A stretch of 64,000 nucleotides of DNA, taken from positions 1,612,001-1,676,000 of the forward strand of contig OX596336.1 in assembly GCA_951394405.1 (NCBI GenBank), in the 5' to 3' direction. The notes beneath the pieces are model-generated. The model was not told the DNA's origin and searched no databases. It saw only the letters and a program-made list of their open reading frames with translations. Numbering within the stretch: the first letter of the stretch is position 1; the number at the start of each line of letters is the position of its first letter. This DNA comes from Coprinellus micaceus (lineage: Eukaryota > Basidiomycota > Agaricomycetes > Agaricales > Psathyrellaceae). This document shows positions 45,001 to 56,203 of the stretch, in pieces. Both the position numbers and the translations under genes were made by a program.

Positions 45001-47284
45001 TTGTGAGCAAGGATACCATGGAAGAGGACGTACTGGAGCGTGCCAAGAAGAAGATGGTTCTCGAGTACGCAAGTAAGTCATTGACGCCCCTCCATTTCCC
45101 ATTCCCATTGTCCGACGTCACCTGGCGCCTACCGTGTCGCCCTTCTGTTCGTTGTCTAGCTGAGCTGATGTTAACCGCTGTTCGTAACCCTCTGCAGTCA
45201 TCAATCAGATGGACACCTCACAGGCACACCTCGGCACAAAGACCACGACCACGAAGGAGGCCACGAAGTCTGATAACCTGAGCAAGGACGAGCTGACGGC
45301 TGTTCTGAAGTATGGTGCTCAGAAGATGTCAGTCGTCTTTCTCTCCCTTACCCACACATCTGTGATCCTCACATCATCCCCCTCTTAGGTTCGAGAAGAA
45401 CGACACTGACCAAAGCCAGAAACTCGCCGAACTCGACCTCGACGACATTCTCAAGCACGCTGAAGACCATGAAACCCAACAACATGGTGAAGGCGGAACA
45501 TCGCTTGGTGGCGAGAACTTCTTGGCTACCTTCGCCGCCGTCAGCGATGTGAAGAACGACATGAACTGGGAGGATATCATCCCTACGGACGAGCGGCAAC
45601 GATACGATAATGAGGAGGATGAGAAGAAAGCCGAAGAGCTCGCTGCACAGGAGTCGAGGGAGAGGAAGAGGAGTCATGCGCTCGTGTCATATGAGGGTAT
45701 GGACGTCGACCAGCCCATTCCTGTGTCTGTGCCCAAGAAGCCCAAGGCAGCGGTTCAGAGGAAGACTCCCAACCAAAAGGCCATGGAGTTGAAAGAGAGG
45801 GATGTCCGAGTGTTGATTCGAAGTTTGCAGCGGTGGGGAGACATCCGTCAGCGCTATGACATTATCGTGAGTGTGCTTGCTTTACTTCGTCGGCTGGCGT
45901 ATTGACGCAAGTTTAGGTCACGGAGTCGAAACTCCAGGACAAGAACAAGGGTATGATCTACGACGTCGCAGACGAGATCATTGAAATTTGTGCCTCAGCT
46001 GTCAAGGAGGCTGAAGACCAGAAGCGGACCCGGATTGCGGCTGGTGAAACGCTCACCAACGCACAGAAGAGCAAGGCCGTCCTCGTCACCTGCAGAGGTG
46101 TGGGCAACATCAACGCCGAGACCGTGTTGTCGCGGCATCACGACCTCAACATCCTCTTCACCATCATCTCTGAGCTCGACGACCCCTACACCTGGTCAAT
46201 TCCCGTTGACAATATCCGACCAACCCTCAACTGGTCGGGCCGATGGGGTCCCCACGACGACTCCATGTTGCTCGTCGGTGCGTACATATACGGGTTTGGC
46301 AACTGGGAAGCGATGCAGAAAGATCTCAAGCTCGGTCTCGATGGCAAGTTCTTCCTCGAGGAAGGCAAGAAGGGCGAAGACATCACTGGAAACCGACCGA
46401 TACCCAACGCGATCCACCTTGTGCGAAGAGGCGACTTCTTGCTCGGCATCCTGCGGGAGCATGTGGAAAAACTACGTTCGTATGAGAGTTCGGTCAGGAA
46501 TAAGTCTAAAGTGTCGACCTCTCCCCCTCCGATAGCTGTAGCGTCGACCTCATCGTACGGTGGATCCTTGAAGAGGAGGGCTGAGAGTGAAGCGATGGCT
46601 ACTATCGATGACGGCTCCTCCAGGAAACGCAAGAGAAGACCGACACCCACGTTTACGGATTCGTCGTCTTCCGACGAATGGTGCGTCCTCGTTTTTGCAA
46701 CATTGCCTACAATCCTGACTACGTACATGTAGCCCATCAATGGACGAGGCTGCGACGAAGGAGGAGCTCCGTCCTGTCAAGAAGCAGCTCGTGAGCAGCC
46801 CGTTGCTTGTCATAGTCTCGGTTGCTTATCTTTTTGCAGAAACAGCTCAAACTCTCAGGCGAGGACATGCCTAGAGATGACAAGGTCGCGATTCTTAAGG
46901 ACTCCCTTGCTGCTATCGGGCGTCGCATAGAGACAGTGCTGGCTCAGAAGCAGGCGGCGGGAGAAGATAGAGAACGATGGCGACGTTGGCTTTGGACGTA
47001 CGTGTTACGTTGGTAGCAGCCCCCGGTACCTCGCACTGACCTTTTCTAGATTTGTCACACTCTTCTGGCCGAAGAAAGTGAAAGCGTCCAAGTTGGAGGA
47101 GATCCATGCCAAGATGGTCATGAAAGAGTCTAACCCAAGAGGAGCAGCCGCTGCCGAGGCGGGCGCCACGAAGAAGGCACGCCCAAGTGGGAGCGGTGGG
47201 GGACGAGCGAATGGATCTAGCTCACTTTCCGGGTCGTCACATAACCCTGCTATTCGCCTAAATGGAAAGCACGCCAGGTCATAA
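42025..47284 (+). CDS. CHD1: Chromodomain helicase Chd1
   Basis: ATP-dependent nucleosome spacing enzyme coupled to elongation. Sixteen exons (42025-42222, 42285-42495, 42545-42852, 42909-43487, 43538-43843, 43900-44008, 44060-44098, 44149-44409, 44465-44856, 44916-45072, 45198-45327, 45389-45866, 45917-46680, 46733-46790, 46840-46997, 47050-47284) encode 1460 residues. After an acidic and lysine-rich N-terminus come two chromodomains ([37 protein letters not shown]), then the Snf2 motor: [12 protein letters not shown] (Walker A), AVDEAHRLKN (DEAH box), [21 protein letters not shown] and RAHRIGQ. The SANT/SLIDE region ([27 protein letters not shown]) and a C-terminal helical CHCT domain ([20 protein letters not shown]) complete the family order. 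Every motor residue I looked for is intact. Confidence 0.96.
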
Positions 47285-48103
47285 AAGTCCTGCGCCACTC
47301 ACTTCTCATCTTCTCGTTGGATTTGGCCTCTTACCTCTCGTTCTTCACCCTATAGGACTCCCAGTTCGTTTCCTTTATTCTTCTTTATGCAATATCCTGT
47401 ATCTGTGTGTCTCGGCCTCTTCTTTTTCCCGCATCTCGTCTCCTATATATTCGTTCTTCTTTGGTCTCTTCACTCTCTTTCTTTATGTTACACTTGTATT
47501 TGTTCGATCGGCCTCAGTCTGCGCGTACCGTATACAAACTCAACGACCTGTATTACCTGCCACCCTATCACGATTTCATAATCTGAATATTCCCCTCCCT
47601 GTTCCTCTCTTTATCTCGCGGCGCGTGTAGGCCCTGCAAATGCCAAGTCATGTTGATTGTGTCCAGAAGGTGTGTGTGTGAGGTCAAGGTGGCCTGAGAT
47701 GGTGTGGCCTTGCAATTGCCGCCCGGCTGCCGAGGCCCTCGGCAGGTCCGATTTGGTTTGGGTCCTCACGTGCAATATGGCCCCTGTCGGGTAAATTCCT
47801 ACCTTCTCGACTATCAGCCATCGCTAGGGGCACGCCACTGGGGCTATTCGTCTCGTAGTCGCGGGAGGCGAGTCCACCCGCGCTGTTCAACGCGTTATCG
47901 GCCAGAATCAACGACGCGTCCAGCAAAGCAGGATCACGCTGTCGGCCCGATTCGGTAGGTGCCGGACAACGGTCACCTGACAACTTACCATTCTGGTTTT
48001 TGTGTGACGGTGTTTTGGCCGGAAAGAGGGCAAACGCCGGATTCGGTTTAAGGGCACGTTGTCTCTTGACTCCCATCCTCTCTCACTCTTGCCTCCTCCC
48101 ACC
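47285..48103. promoter_or_regulatory. Intergenic region with CACGTG and two ACGCGT boxes
   Basis: About 819 bp between CHD1 and the next gene on the same strand. The first 350 bp are pyrimidine-rich, like a 3' UTR. CACGTG at 47767-47772 and ACGCGT at 47890-47895 and 47915-47920 lie 180-340 bp upstream of the start at 48104. No coding exon is supported. Confidence 0.4.
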
Positions 48104-51033
48104 ATGACCTCCCCCAACGACGCGAGGAGAAGCAAAGATGCCCTCGTCGAGGGCGATCTCTGGGCCTTCGTCAAGGAGGTGAGCACTTTTCACTCTTAAG
48201 TACCGCACACAGCTGACTGTAGCACTCAGACCTTCCCACTATCGGATTGGCAGAAGGCCACTCAGCACAATGTAGACCAGTGGCTCGATAAAGCTAAATA
48301 CGAGGAGTGGCGATCCAAGCGAGTGCCTGTGACCATTCAGGCGGGCCCACGGTTCCGAGGCTTCAACGAGGATAAGGAACAGGTTCCTCCCTCCATCCAG
48401 CGCATTCGAGCCAAACGGGTTGTCCCAGTTGTCGAACCAGATTCCATCGTACCTGAAGTGAGTATCGAACCCGCAAACGCCACTATATATGACTTTAATC
48501 TTGTGTAAGATCGCACCGGCACCCTCGCCTTCCCCATCACCGTCTCCTCCACCAGTGGCACCACCACCACCATCAGCCTTAACAATCCCTCAGCAGGCTA
48601 CCGGGACCCGCTTTATACCCTGGACGAATCCCGCTTGGGCTCGAGCTCAAGCTCGACGGCCTCCTCCTAAGGACGACCGTCCTCCCTCTGGAACGCAGGC
48701 TGAGCCACTCCCCACAGCGTCTTCGGGTGAGCCCAACGCACCTCGCTATCAAAACGGACATGCGGTCAGTATACATTATACAATGTCTGGTTGAAATGTG
48801 CCACTCACCTCCACGACCAGGCCTTCTCTTTGTACCGCTGGCAGGATATCAAGGGTAGCGTGCCAGAGGACGCTTCGTCTAAGTTCTCGCTGAGCACTGT
48901 TTCTTGGGATGATCGCTCTCGAGCACCTCGGAGTCACTATCGTCCACGCCTTTATGAAGACAGTTGCGCGTCTGGTCAACCCACCCCTCCTGCACCTCGA
49001 GCCTCGGGGCCACAACCTCCAGCACCTGAGCCGACAGCACCACAGCCCCCATCGCCCCCAGTTGCAACTCCGGCAGCGCAAACACCGACACTTACTCCCG
49101 TAAGCTCAGCCCCTGCACCCTTTGATCAAACCCCGCAAGCTATAACGCCGGTCATACCTCTTCAACCCAAGCAGTCAAACGCTCAAAGCCAACCACATTT
49201 GCCTGGCAAAGACCAAGACCGTTCTGGGAAGCGGAAACGTAGTCTATCCCCGGCGGCTGAACCGCGGGCAGCACCCAAGCCACCCAAGCCTGCCGCCAGT
49301 GTCACTCCAGCGCCAACTCAGGAGCTAACCGTTCACATGGAGTATCCCGTTCCACCCCCCGCACCGCCTGTACAGCTGAAGCTTTCTAAGAGGCCGCCTC
49401 CTACGAGCGTTCCCACCACACTCAGCGATCTTCTCCTGCCAAACATCAGGCGGACTCGGGCGCTCCCAAAGTCAGTTCCTAAGCCAGCGAAAGGCCACTA
49501 CGAAGGGTTCTGTACTCAGTTTTGGGTGGACGAGGTCGACGAAGACACTCCCCCATCAGGACCAAGCCCATTCATTAAATACCCGAAACCTCCACAATAC
49601 TTCCCTCCCGTTCCCCAGTTCCCCTACGGCTTACCCTACGGCAGCTATTACCCCTCAGGCTTCGCATACCCACCTTCAACGTATCCATATCCCGGCTATG
49701 GAGCCCCATACTACTACCCTCCAGGGATGCCTCAACCCCCGACAGGGTACCCCCTCCCTGGCCAAGCACCGTACCTCCCTCCATCTCAACTACCTTCCAG
49801 TGGTCCGTTATGGAACCCTTACGCACCCACCGGCACGGTTTTGCACCCTCACACACCGGATCAGTCTACCCCATCGACCCAGGCACCCCAACCTCTTCAA
49901 TCTTCCACGGTCCCCCAACAGTCCTTTCAGGCCTCCTCACAACCCAGTGCACCCCCAGTAGCATCCTCTTCCGCCATGGCTCTGGAAGCCCTGAAAAGTG
50001 CGTTATCCACTGCCAAAGATACTCAGCCTCTGGTGACGGAGTTCTACGTTGGCCCACTCGAAAAGCTGCTGCCATCTAACCGAGTCCGGAAGTACAACCG
50101 CGACCCGGCGAAGTCACAACCTGGTCAATACCCACCCGAGTTCGACCCCCAGCGCCTGGAGACCATTACATACCCCATGCGTGTCTGGAAAAAACCGGTG
50201 AACGCCGACGGATATTTCCTCGACATGTCGAAGGTGGACGATGGTTTGTGGTGGCAACCTTCCATTACTGGGTGGCAATCCATTTTGAAGATCATATTTT
50301 ACATGGTGAGTGACTCGCCTCTGCTCCCCTTTGACTATGATGCTGAACGTTTGGCAGGACCGAGATTCGTGGAAGAACGTCGCGAACAACACCAAAGGCC
50401 CTATCATGAGTGATTTTCTAGGCGTCGCGGTCAAGTGGAAATACTACGAGTGCAAAGGTGTGACGTACTGCGAGACCTTGGATATCGACACTCTCATCGA
50501 GCCTGGATACGAGCGAGTCGCAGGCGACGAGAAGAGCTTCGCTTCCAAGGCCACTTATCAGCAATTGGCCGTACGTGTATTCTTGCTTTTACCCTATCTG
50601 GGTCTGAACTCTTCCTTTTAGCGCGGAGAGGAGGTTTGCGCAGGAATGGTCTCGCCAGCCGTCTCTCAAGAGGGTGACGAATGCCGTGAGTCCCGCCTTG
50701 TTGAAGGCGTCGCCCTTCTCTAACTTTACCCTGCTTCTAGGCTTCCCTCACACCAGCGCATCTCTCGCCAAAATGAAGTCCCGTAAATGCCCAGCCCTGA
50801 TGTTCGTCATGTCGGCGGCAGAGGACGTCATGGACCACCGTGCAGTCATTGCCTTCAATAGGAAGCACAACCACCCTGAGTTTCCATCCCTTGAACCGAT
50901 GGTAAAGCCCATTCGCAAGACCGGGTGGAAGAGGTGGCATCAGGAGGTTCCAGTAGTCACGAGCAGCGGGTTCTACGGGAATAATGTCCCTTACGATGCG
51001 CCTACCGGGGGCGGGTCTTCGATGTCGATGTAG
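48104..51033 (+). CDS. Proline-rich protein with possible WRKY/GCM1-type zinc finger
   Basis: Seven exons (48104-48178, 48230-48457, 48510-48764, 48821-50305, 50358-50570, 50622-50685, 50741-51033) encode 870 residues. I do not recognise the full protein. The N-terminus (DLWAFVKETFPLSDWQKATQ, then WLDKAKYEEWRSKRVP) looks helical. Exon 4 is a long Pro/Tyr-rich, disordered region (YPPSTYPYPGYGAPYYYPPG). The C-terminal 170 residues contain KWKYYECKGVTYC, later CPALMFVM, and finally RKHNHPEF. An aromatic-rich strand with cysteines followed by a distant H-x-H is the layout of WRKY/GCM1 zinc fingers, which are found in DNA-binding factors and in MULE-type transposases. No transposase catalytic core is visible, so a host regulator, perhaps of transposon descent, is my inference. 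The splice model is well supported; the function is not. Confidence 0.55.
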
Positions 51034-51316
51034 CTTCGTTCACTTGGGTCGACTGTCTTTGTTCACTTTGATGCACTCCCACACGTCCTGTAACCAACCA
51101 CTGTAATATGCTGTAACACTAGACTCCTTTTTAAATGCTATGTATCACACTCCTGGCGCTACTACCTGGGCCCCTCGAGGGCTAGATCGGACGATTGAGC
51201 GCTTGTCTCTTCGATCCGTCGATCATATGACGTACGTCAGGACGATATGATATGGTCGAGAGAGTCTGGAACGCGCACCCTCTGGACGACCAACAACCTT
51301 CATAGCTTCGGAGACC

Positions 51317-52367
51317 ATGGAGAGGGGTGTATGGGCGCATCTGGTCGCTGGCGCGTAAGCCATTCACTTCACCAATGTAGGACTCCCAACAAATAAATGT
51401 CTTATTGATACAGAGGCAGCGGGTTCACCACAGGCGTTCTGCTCTGTCCCCTAGATGTCCTTCGCGTCCGACTCCAGTCCGATATGTACCGTCAACCTCT
51501 CTCCGCAGATACTACACCGCTTAGCCACCAGGGCTCTCGGGTTTTCCAGATCGTCAAATCCATCGCACAAACCGAGGGCTGGCGTGGCTTCTTCCTGGGT
51601 CTCGGGCCTACGCTCGTCGGCCTCGTTCCTGCGAGTGCGATCAAATTCTACGTATACGGCAATGCGAAGAGGCTCTGTGCAGCGAAGTTACACCACCGGG
51701 TCGAGGATCACAACGTCACGATAAACGCCCTAGCAGCGATGGCAGCGGGGGCGGCGCAGTCGACAGCTATTAGTCCCATCTGGGTTGTAAAGACGAGGTT
51801 ACAGCTCGATCGCAGCGAAGGGGGAAAGAAGAGGTATGCGAATAGCTGGGATTGTGCAAAGCAGATCATCAAGTACGAGGGCGTGAAGGGTATGTATCGG
51901 GGGTTGAGCGCTAGCTTTCTGGGGACAGCAGAGACTATATGCCACCTAGGACTCTACGAACAAATCAAGCTTGTGTCCAGGAGGTTTCTAGGGGAATCAA
52001 AGCAGGTGGGGCAGTGGCAGGAGTGGGACGGGTTGAAGGAATGGGTCAGCACAAGTGGGGCATCTGGCATTGCGAAGTTAGCGGCGATCCTCCTCACATA
52101 TCCTCACGAGGTATGGCTCTCCATTCTTTTTTCATGCACTCACCGAGATCGTTATAGGTGGTGAGGACAAGGCTACGGCAGGCTCCGACAATCGACGGGC
52201 GCTTAAAGTACACCAGCCTCTGGCAGTGTTTTGCCCTGGTGGCAAAGCAAGAGGGGATGCGGGGGATGTATGGTGGCATGGGCGCTCACATAGCTAGAGC
52301 GATACCTTCAGCTATGGTATCGCTGGGGGTGTATGAGTTTATATTGAGAAAAGTCGATCGACCTTAG
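51317..52367 (+). CDS. Mitochondrial carrier, Rim2/SLC25A33-36 type
   Basis: Three exons (51317-51354, 51414-52110, 52158-52367) encode 314 residues with three carrier repeats. Signature motifs are CPLDVLRVRLQ (repeat 1), SPIWVVKTRLQLDR (repeat 2) and TYPHEVVRTRLRQAP (repeat 3), each followed by a GLxxxxxG-type segment (GWRGFFLGLGPTL, GVKGMYRGLSASFLG, GMRGMYGGMGAHI). The sequence after repeat 3 (DGRLKYTSLWQCFALVAKQE) resembles the pyrimidine-nucleotide carriers Rim2 and SLC25A33/36 of the inner membrane. Substrate assignment is by resemblance only; a folate/FAD-type carrier is a weaker alternative. The 3' end lies 78 bp from the stop of the facing F-box gene. Confidence 0.87.
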
Positions 52368-52445
52368 GTTCGAAGCTTCGGCGCCAGATATCCGACCTGT
52401 CTGTAACCTCGCAGGGGCCCTGCGCCGCTCCTTGCCCTGTATAAC

Positions 52446-53470
52446 CTAAGGGGGTGAATGATTGTCCTGGCCTGCGATCGACAAAGTCCGTAACTTGGCC
52501 TCTATTCGGCGCTCCACTATAGCCTCTGCTCGTGTCCAAAAGATGTTCCCCTGGAATGAGTGCCCCCACGCACGTACGAGGTATTGGACATCCACCAGAA
52601 AGTTGCACTGTTCTTCACCAAAAGGGGAACCATACGAAATGACTACGATCCGTGGATCGATGTCGCCCGTCGAGAAGGCCTCGATTTTCTGCGCAGTGGC
52701 TTCACATACATCGTCGTCGTCGACGTTCCAGTCGCTCGGTAGCGGGCAGACGACGAAGATACGTAGAGAAGGTGGGCAGGAAGAGAGTATCCGTTTTGCG
52801 GTTTCCGCGGGGTCTGGGTCGTTCTTCTCGACGTCGAAATACAGGTCCACACTCAAGTGAGTGAGCTTTTCGAGGTTGCGTAGCGGAGCCCACTCCCAGG
52901 GATCATTGATTTCGACAGGTATCTCCAGATGTGTGAGTTGAGAGAATATCGAGTGAGTGAACTTGAATTCCCGCGGTTCGAATACGGCCCCAGTGATGGA
53001 CAGCATTGTCGGGGAGAGGAGAGAAGAGGACAGCAGGGCGTGTAGTTCCTCCACCTCTGCAGGGCTAGCATCGCCTCTCCATATGACGAGGAACCGAACA
53101 GAGTAACATTTCTCCAAGATGTCAAGGATGTCCTGGTTCGAGGTGTACGACTGGAGCACAAGACTCTTCACGTACAACCCAAAGAAGGTGGAAGGCTTTG
53201 TTGGCGAAGGGTTGGTGACGGTGCGATGAAATCGCCTTGCTACGTCCGCGATAACGTCCCGGTACACGATTGGCTCAACCCTATGGGGTGACTCTCAGTT
53301 CATTCTCCACGGTGGATATTATCGGGGTGTTAGATGTACCATGATTGGACCTGCTTCGACACCGAAGTGTATTTTGGTCGGCATTTATCATCCTCAACCA
53401 GGATTTCGAAGATAACCCTAACGATGTCTTCGGGTAAATCACTAAGGTCCAGATCTTCGGATACTTCCAT
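52446..53470 (-). CDS. Two-exon F-box family protein, member A
   Basis: Exons 53470-53340 and 53280-52446 encode 321 residues. Exon 1 is the F-box alone: LSDLPEDIVRVIFEILVEDD, then YTSVSKQVQSW. The intron splits the final Trp codon (TG then G). Exon 2 starts VEPIVYRDVI and continues with regularly spaced leucine and histidine strands (SQLTHLEIPVEIN, EKLTHLSVDLYFD, RIFVVCPLPSDW), resembling degenerate leucine-rich repeats. The same architecture recurs in members B, C and D. F-box proteins usually present substrates to SCF ubiquitin ligases; none is known for this family. Annotation beginning at exon 2 alone would lose the F-box. Confidence 0.78.
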
Positions 53471-53717
53471 CTGTAGGACGTTCGGATGGAGGTGAAAACA
53501 GGACGGTGGAGGTTCGAAGTGAAGTTGTGATAAGTTCGAGAGACCAACATCAATCCACCATCACGAGCACTGGCAGCTGCCGAGGGGACAACCGGGCTGT
53601 GATGGATACTATGTATACACAACTCGGAAAGCAACCCTGACTGGGAATATGGGACTTCGAGGAGCCACTCTGCTGGGCTCCGCATTTTCTGTTGAAGATA
53701 TATGGCACCACCAATTT

Positions 53718-54712
53718 CTACGACATTGTCCTTCCCACTTCAAGTCTCTCCTGGACCAACTGCTCCGCCCGCTCCCATAGTGTGATGAGGGCCGTCGAAG
53801 GATGACCCCAATCGTTGTATATTTCTCCACCGCTCACTTCTAGAGCGTTGTGTGGTTCCTCCAAGCAGTACTCAAGGCTGCCACTGTAAGCGGCAAGGAC
53901 GACTCGGGGGTCCACCTCTCCTTTATCGATTGCCCTGAGCTCCCCGGCTGAACCTCTTGACCTGTTCATCGGAAGTACAAAACCGAAAATGAAGACACGC
54001 AGGGTCGGCGGGCATAGGGAGAGCAAGGTCCGCGCTGTCCGCGCTGGCTGCTGGGCGTGAAAGTACACATCGACGTGCAGGTGGGTCATTGCGTGGAGCT
54101 CTTCCAGAGTGCTCCAGTCCCAAGGATTGGTATCTTCATGCCAGAGTGCATTTAGGTGGGTGAGATTGAGGAATATTGGGTGGGAGAACGTGGATCCAAA
54201 TAAGTGCTCGCCCACGGACAAGTGAGTGGGGGATAGTAGATTTGACGCCAGTAGAGCCAGCAGGCGCTGCGACAACTCAGCGGCGGGGATCCAGAGGGCT
54301 AAAGAGCGCGCGGAGGAGCACTTTTCAAGGATGTCTGGAATATGGGAAGGTGTCATGATTCTTGCATCGCAGAGAAGGCACTTCACACGCGTCGAGAAGA
54401 AATCCGGAGGTTTGGTCGACTTTGAGGCGGTCACGGTACGATGGAAGCACCCCGTCGAGTCAACGACTACGTCGCGGTAGATAACAGGCTCAACCCTGCA
54501 AACGCAAGTCAGATGGGGTGCCACTTGGGTAGATCCACTCCAGACGCTCGTACGTACCATGCTTGCACCTGCTTAGAAACTAATGCACATTCGAGGCCAA
54601 CAGGGATGTCCTCCGCGGCAATTTCGAATGCCAGCCTGACGATGTCCTCAGGCAAATCACCTAGCATCAGATCACTTGCCTGAGTCCTGTTGGGGCGACG
54701 AAGGGTCAGCAT
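53718..54712 (-). CDS. Two-exon F-box family protein, member B
   Basis: Exons 54712-54558 and 54495-53718 encode 310 residues. Exon 1 has LGDLPEDIVRLAFEIAAEDI then CALVSKQVQAW, and ends inside the Trp codon; exon 2 opens VEPVIYRDVVVD. The body follows the family pattern (TFSHPIFLNLTHLNALWHED, AMTHLHVDVYFHAQ, CPPTLRVFIF, KGEVDPRVVLAAY) but is shorter. I start at the ATG at 54712; a second ATG eighteen codons later, just before the F-box, is possible. It lies 247 bp upstream of member A, head-to-tail. Confidence 0.78.
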
Positions 54713-54999
54713 GGGTAAGTGGGTCAGCGGTATCAAGAGTGGACCGTGGTCTACCCCCTAGAAATAATGGTGAAGTCGCACTGCCTTGTGCCCTCTTCTT
54801 GTCACCGTGATTTAAGTTCCGATTTCTATCAGCGCCTAAATAGCCTAGATGGCAGTGGTCACCAGTTACTTTCTCTACATATACATTGCATGACAAGCCA
54901 TCGGACATACCACCGGTGCCGGTGAAGTCTATGAACCGCAGTCTTGGACAATTGTCCCGTCAACGCCTCTACGCCTTCTAAGTGTCCTAACGAACCAAA

Positions 55000-56015
55000 T
55001 TAGTGAACTCTTGCTGTACCGCATACGCTGCTACGCACTTTGGAAGTTTTCTTTCGGCGGTCCTTTATGACTCGTTCAGCTTGGGCCCATAAATCGCTGC
55101 CGCCTGTCGAAGGGGTACTCCACTCGTTCAACAGCTCCTCCGAGGTGAGCTCAAAGTTGGCTGCTGGGCGTTCGCCCATGGTGCCACTCATAGAGACGAC
55201 CACGACACGAGGGTCAACGTCTCCCTGAACCAACGATTTCATACTTTTGAGAGCGTCAATTGGGAAAAAGTCTGAGGATGGCCAGATGATCAATACGCGG
55301 AGGTCTGCAGGACAGTCCCAAAGGATGTCTTTGGCCAGTCGAGCGGGGTTCCTATTACTGTCCATGTATACATCGACGCTGAGGTGTGTAAGTCTTGGTA
55401 GGCTCTTGAGCGACGTCCAGACCATTTCACCCTCTTCTTCCATGCAGGTGATATCAAGGTGAGTAACGCCGGAGAATATAGGATGAGAAAACGTCCGATT
55501 GGTAGGCTCGTCGGGAGAGAGAACGAATTGGGAAAACGATATCTGAGCTGGAGTGAGTGAGGGGGAAGTTATCGCCGCCTGCAGCCGTGGAAGTGAGCCA
55601 GGAAATGTGTACGACCAAATAGCGAGAGAGCGAACTGAGCGACATTTTCGGAGTACTTGAGCTGCGTCGCGGTCATTGTTGCTCGCATCGTACACCCTGA
55701 AGAAGAGACCCTTGACATGGAGTGCCAAAAAATCCGGGGGCTTGCTTGACACTGGTGCGGTCGCTGTCCGATGGAATAAACCCCCCCTCAAGTCCACAAC
55801 AACGTCACGATATATGATGGGTTCGACCCTGGAACACCTCTCAGCCTCAGCCCTCCGAGCGGTTTGCCCAGCGGCACTCACCAGCGTTGGATCTGCCTTG
55901 AAATGAGAGCGTACTGTGGCCGACAGGCATATTCCTCGACAGCCGTCTCAAATATGAGCCTCGCAACGTCTTCAGGAAGATCTAGGAAAGTATTGACGGG
56001 CTTCTGTGGTTCCAT
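55000..56015 (-). CDS. Two-exon F-box family protein, member C
   Basis: Exons 56015-55882 and 55828-55000 encode 320 residues. Exon 1 starts MEPQKPVNTFLDLPEDVARL and ends YALISRQIQRW at the split Trp codon; exon 2 begins VEPIIYRDVVVD. Family strands are clear: FSHPIFSGVTHLDITCMEEE, LPRLTHLSVDVYMDSNRNPA, CPADLRVLIIWPSSDF, GDVDPRVVVVSMSG. This is the member most similar to the relic at 9 kb and to member D. Third of three tandem minus-strand copies, and divergent from SSL1 with 188 bp between starts. Confidence 0.8.
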
Positions 56016-56203
56016 GAGCCCCTCTTGACTACTAGAAAATGGAGATGGCGGTCACTGGCCAAGAATCGAGTGTTGATCCCGTCACTCTGAACTGAACCCG
56101 ACTCGATGGACCCGCGACTCGCTTGCTTGTTTGTTTATACCGTTACCTCCATCTCCGGAGCACCTTCAACACATTCACCTCTTACCTTCCATACACCGCT
56201 AAA

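Noticed and set aside
53281..53685. 134-codon minus-strand frame overlapping F-box member A exon 1
   Set aside because: It runs in another frame over exon 1 and the intron; the spliced frame gives the F-box and the conserved TG/G junction.
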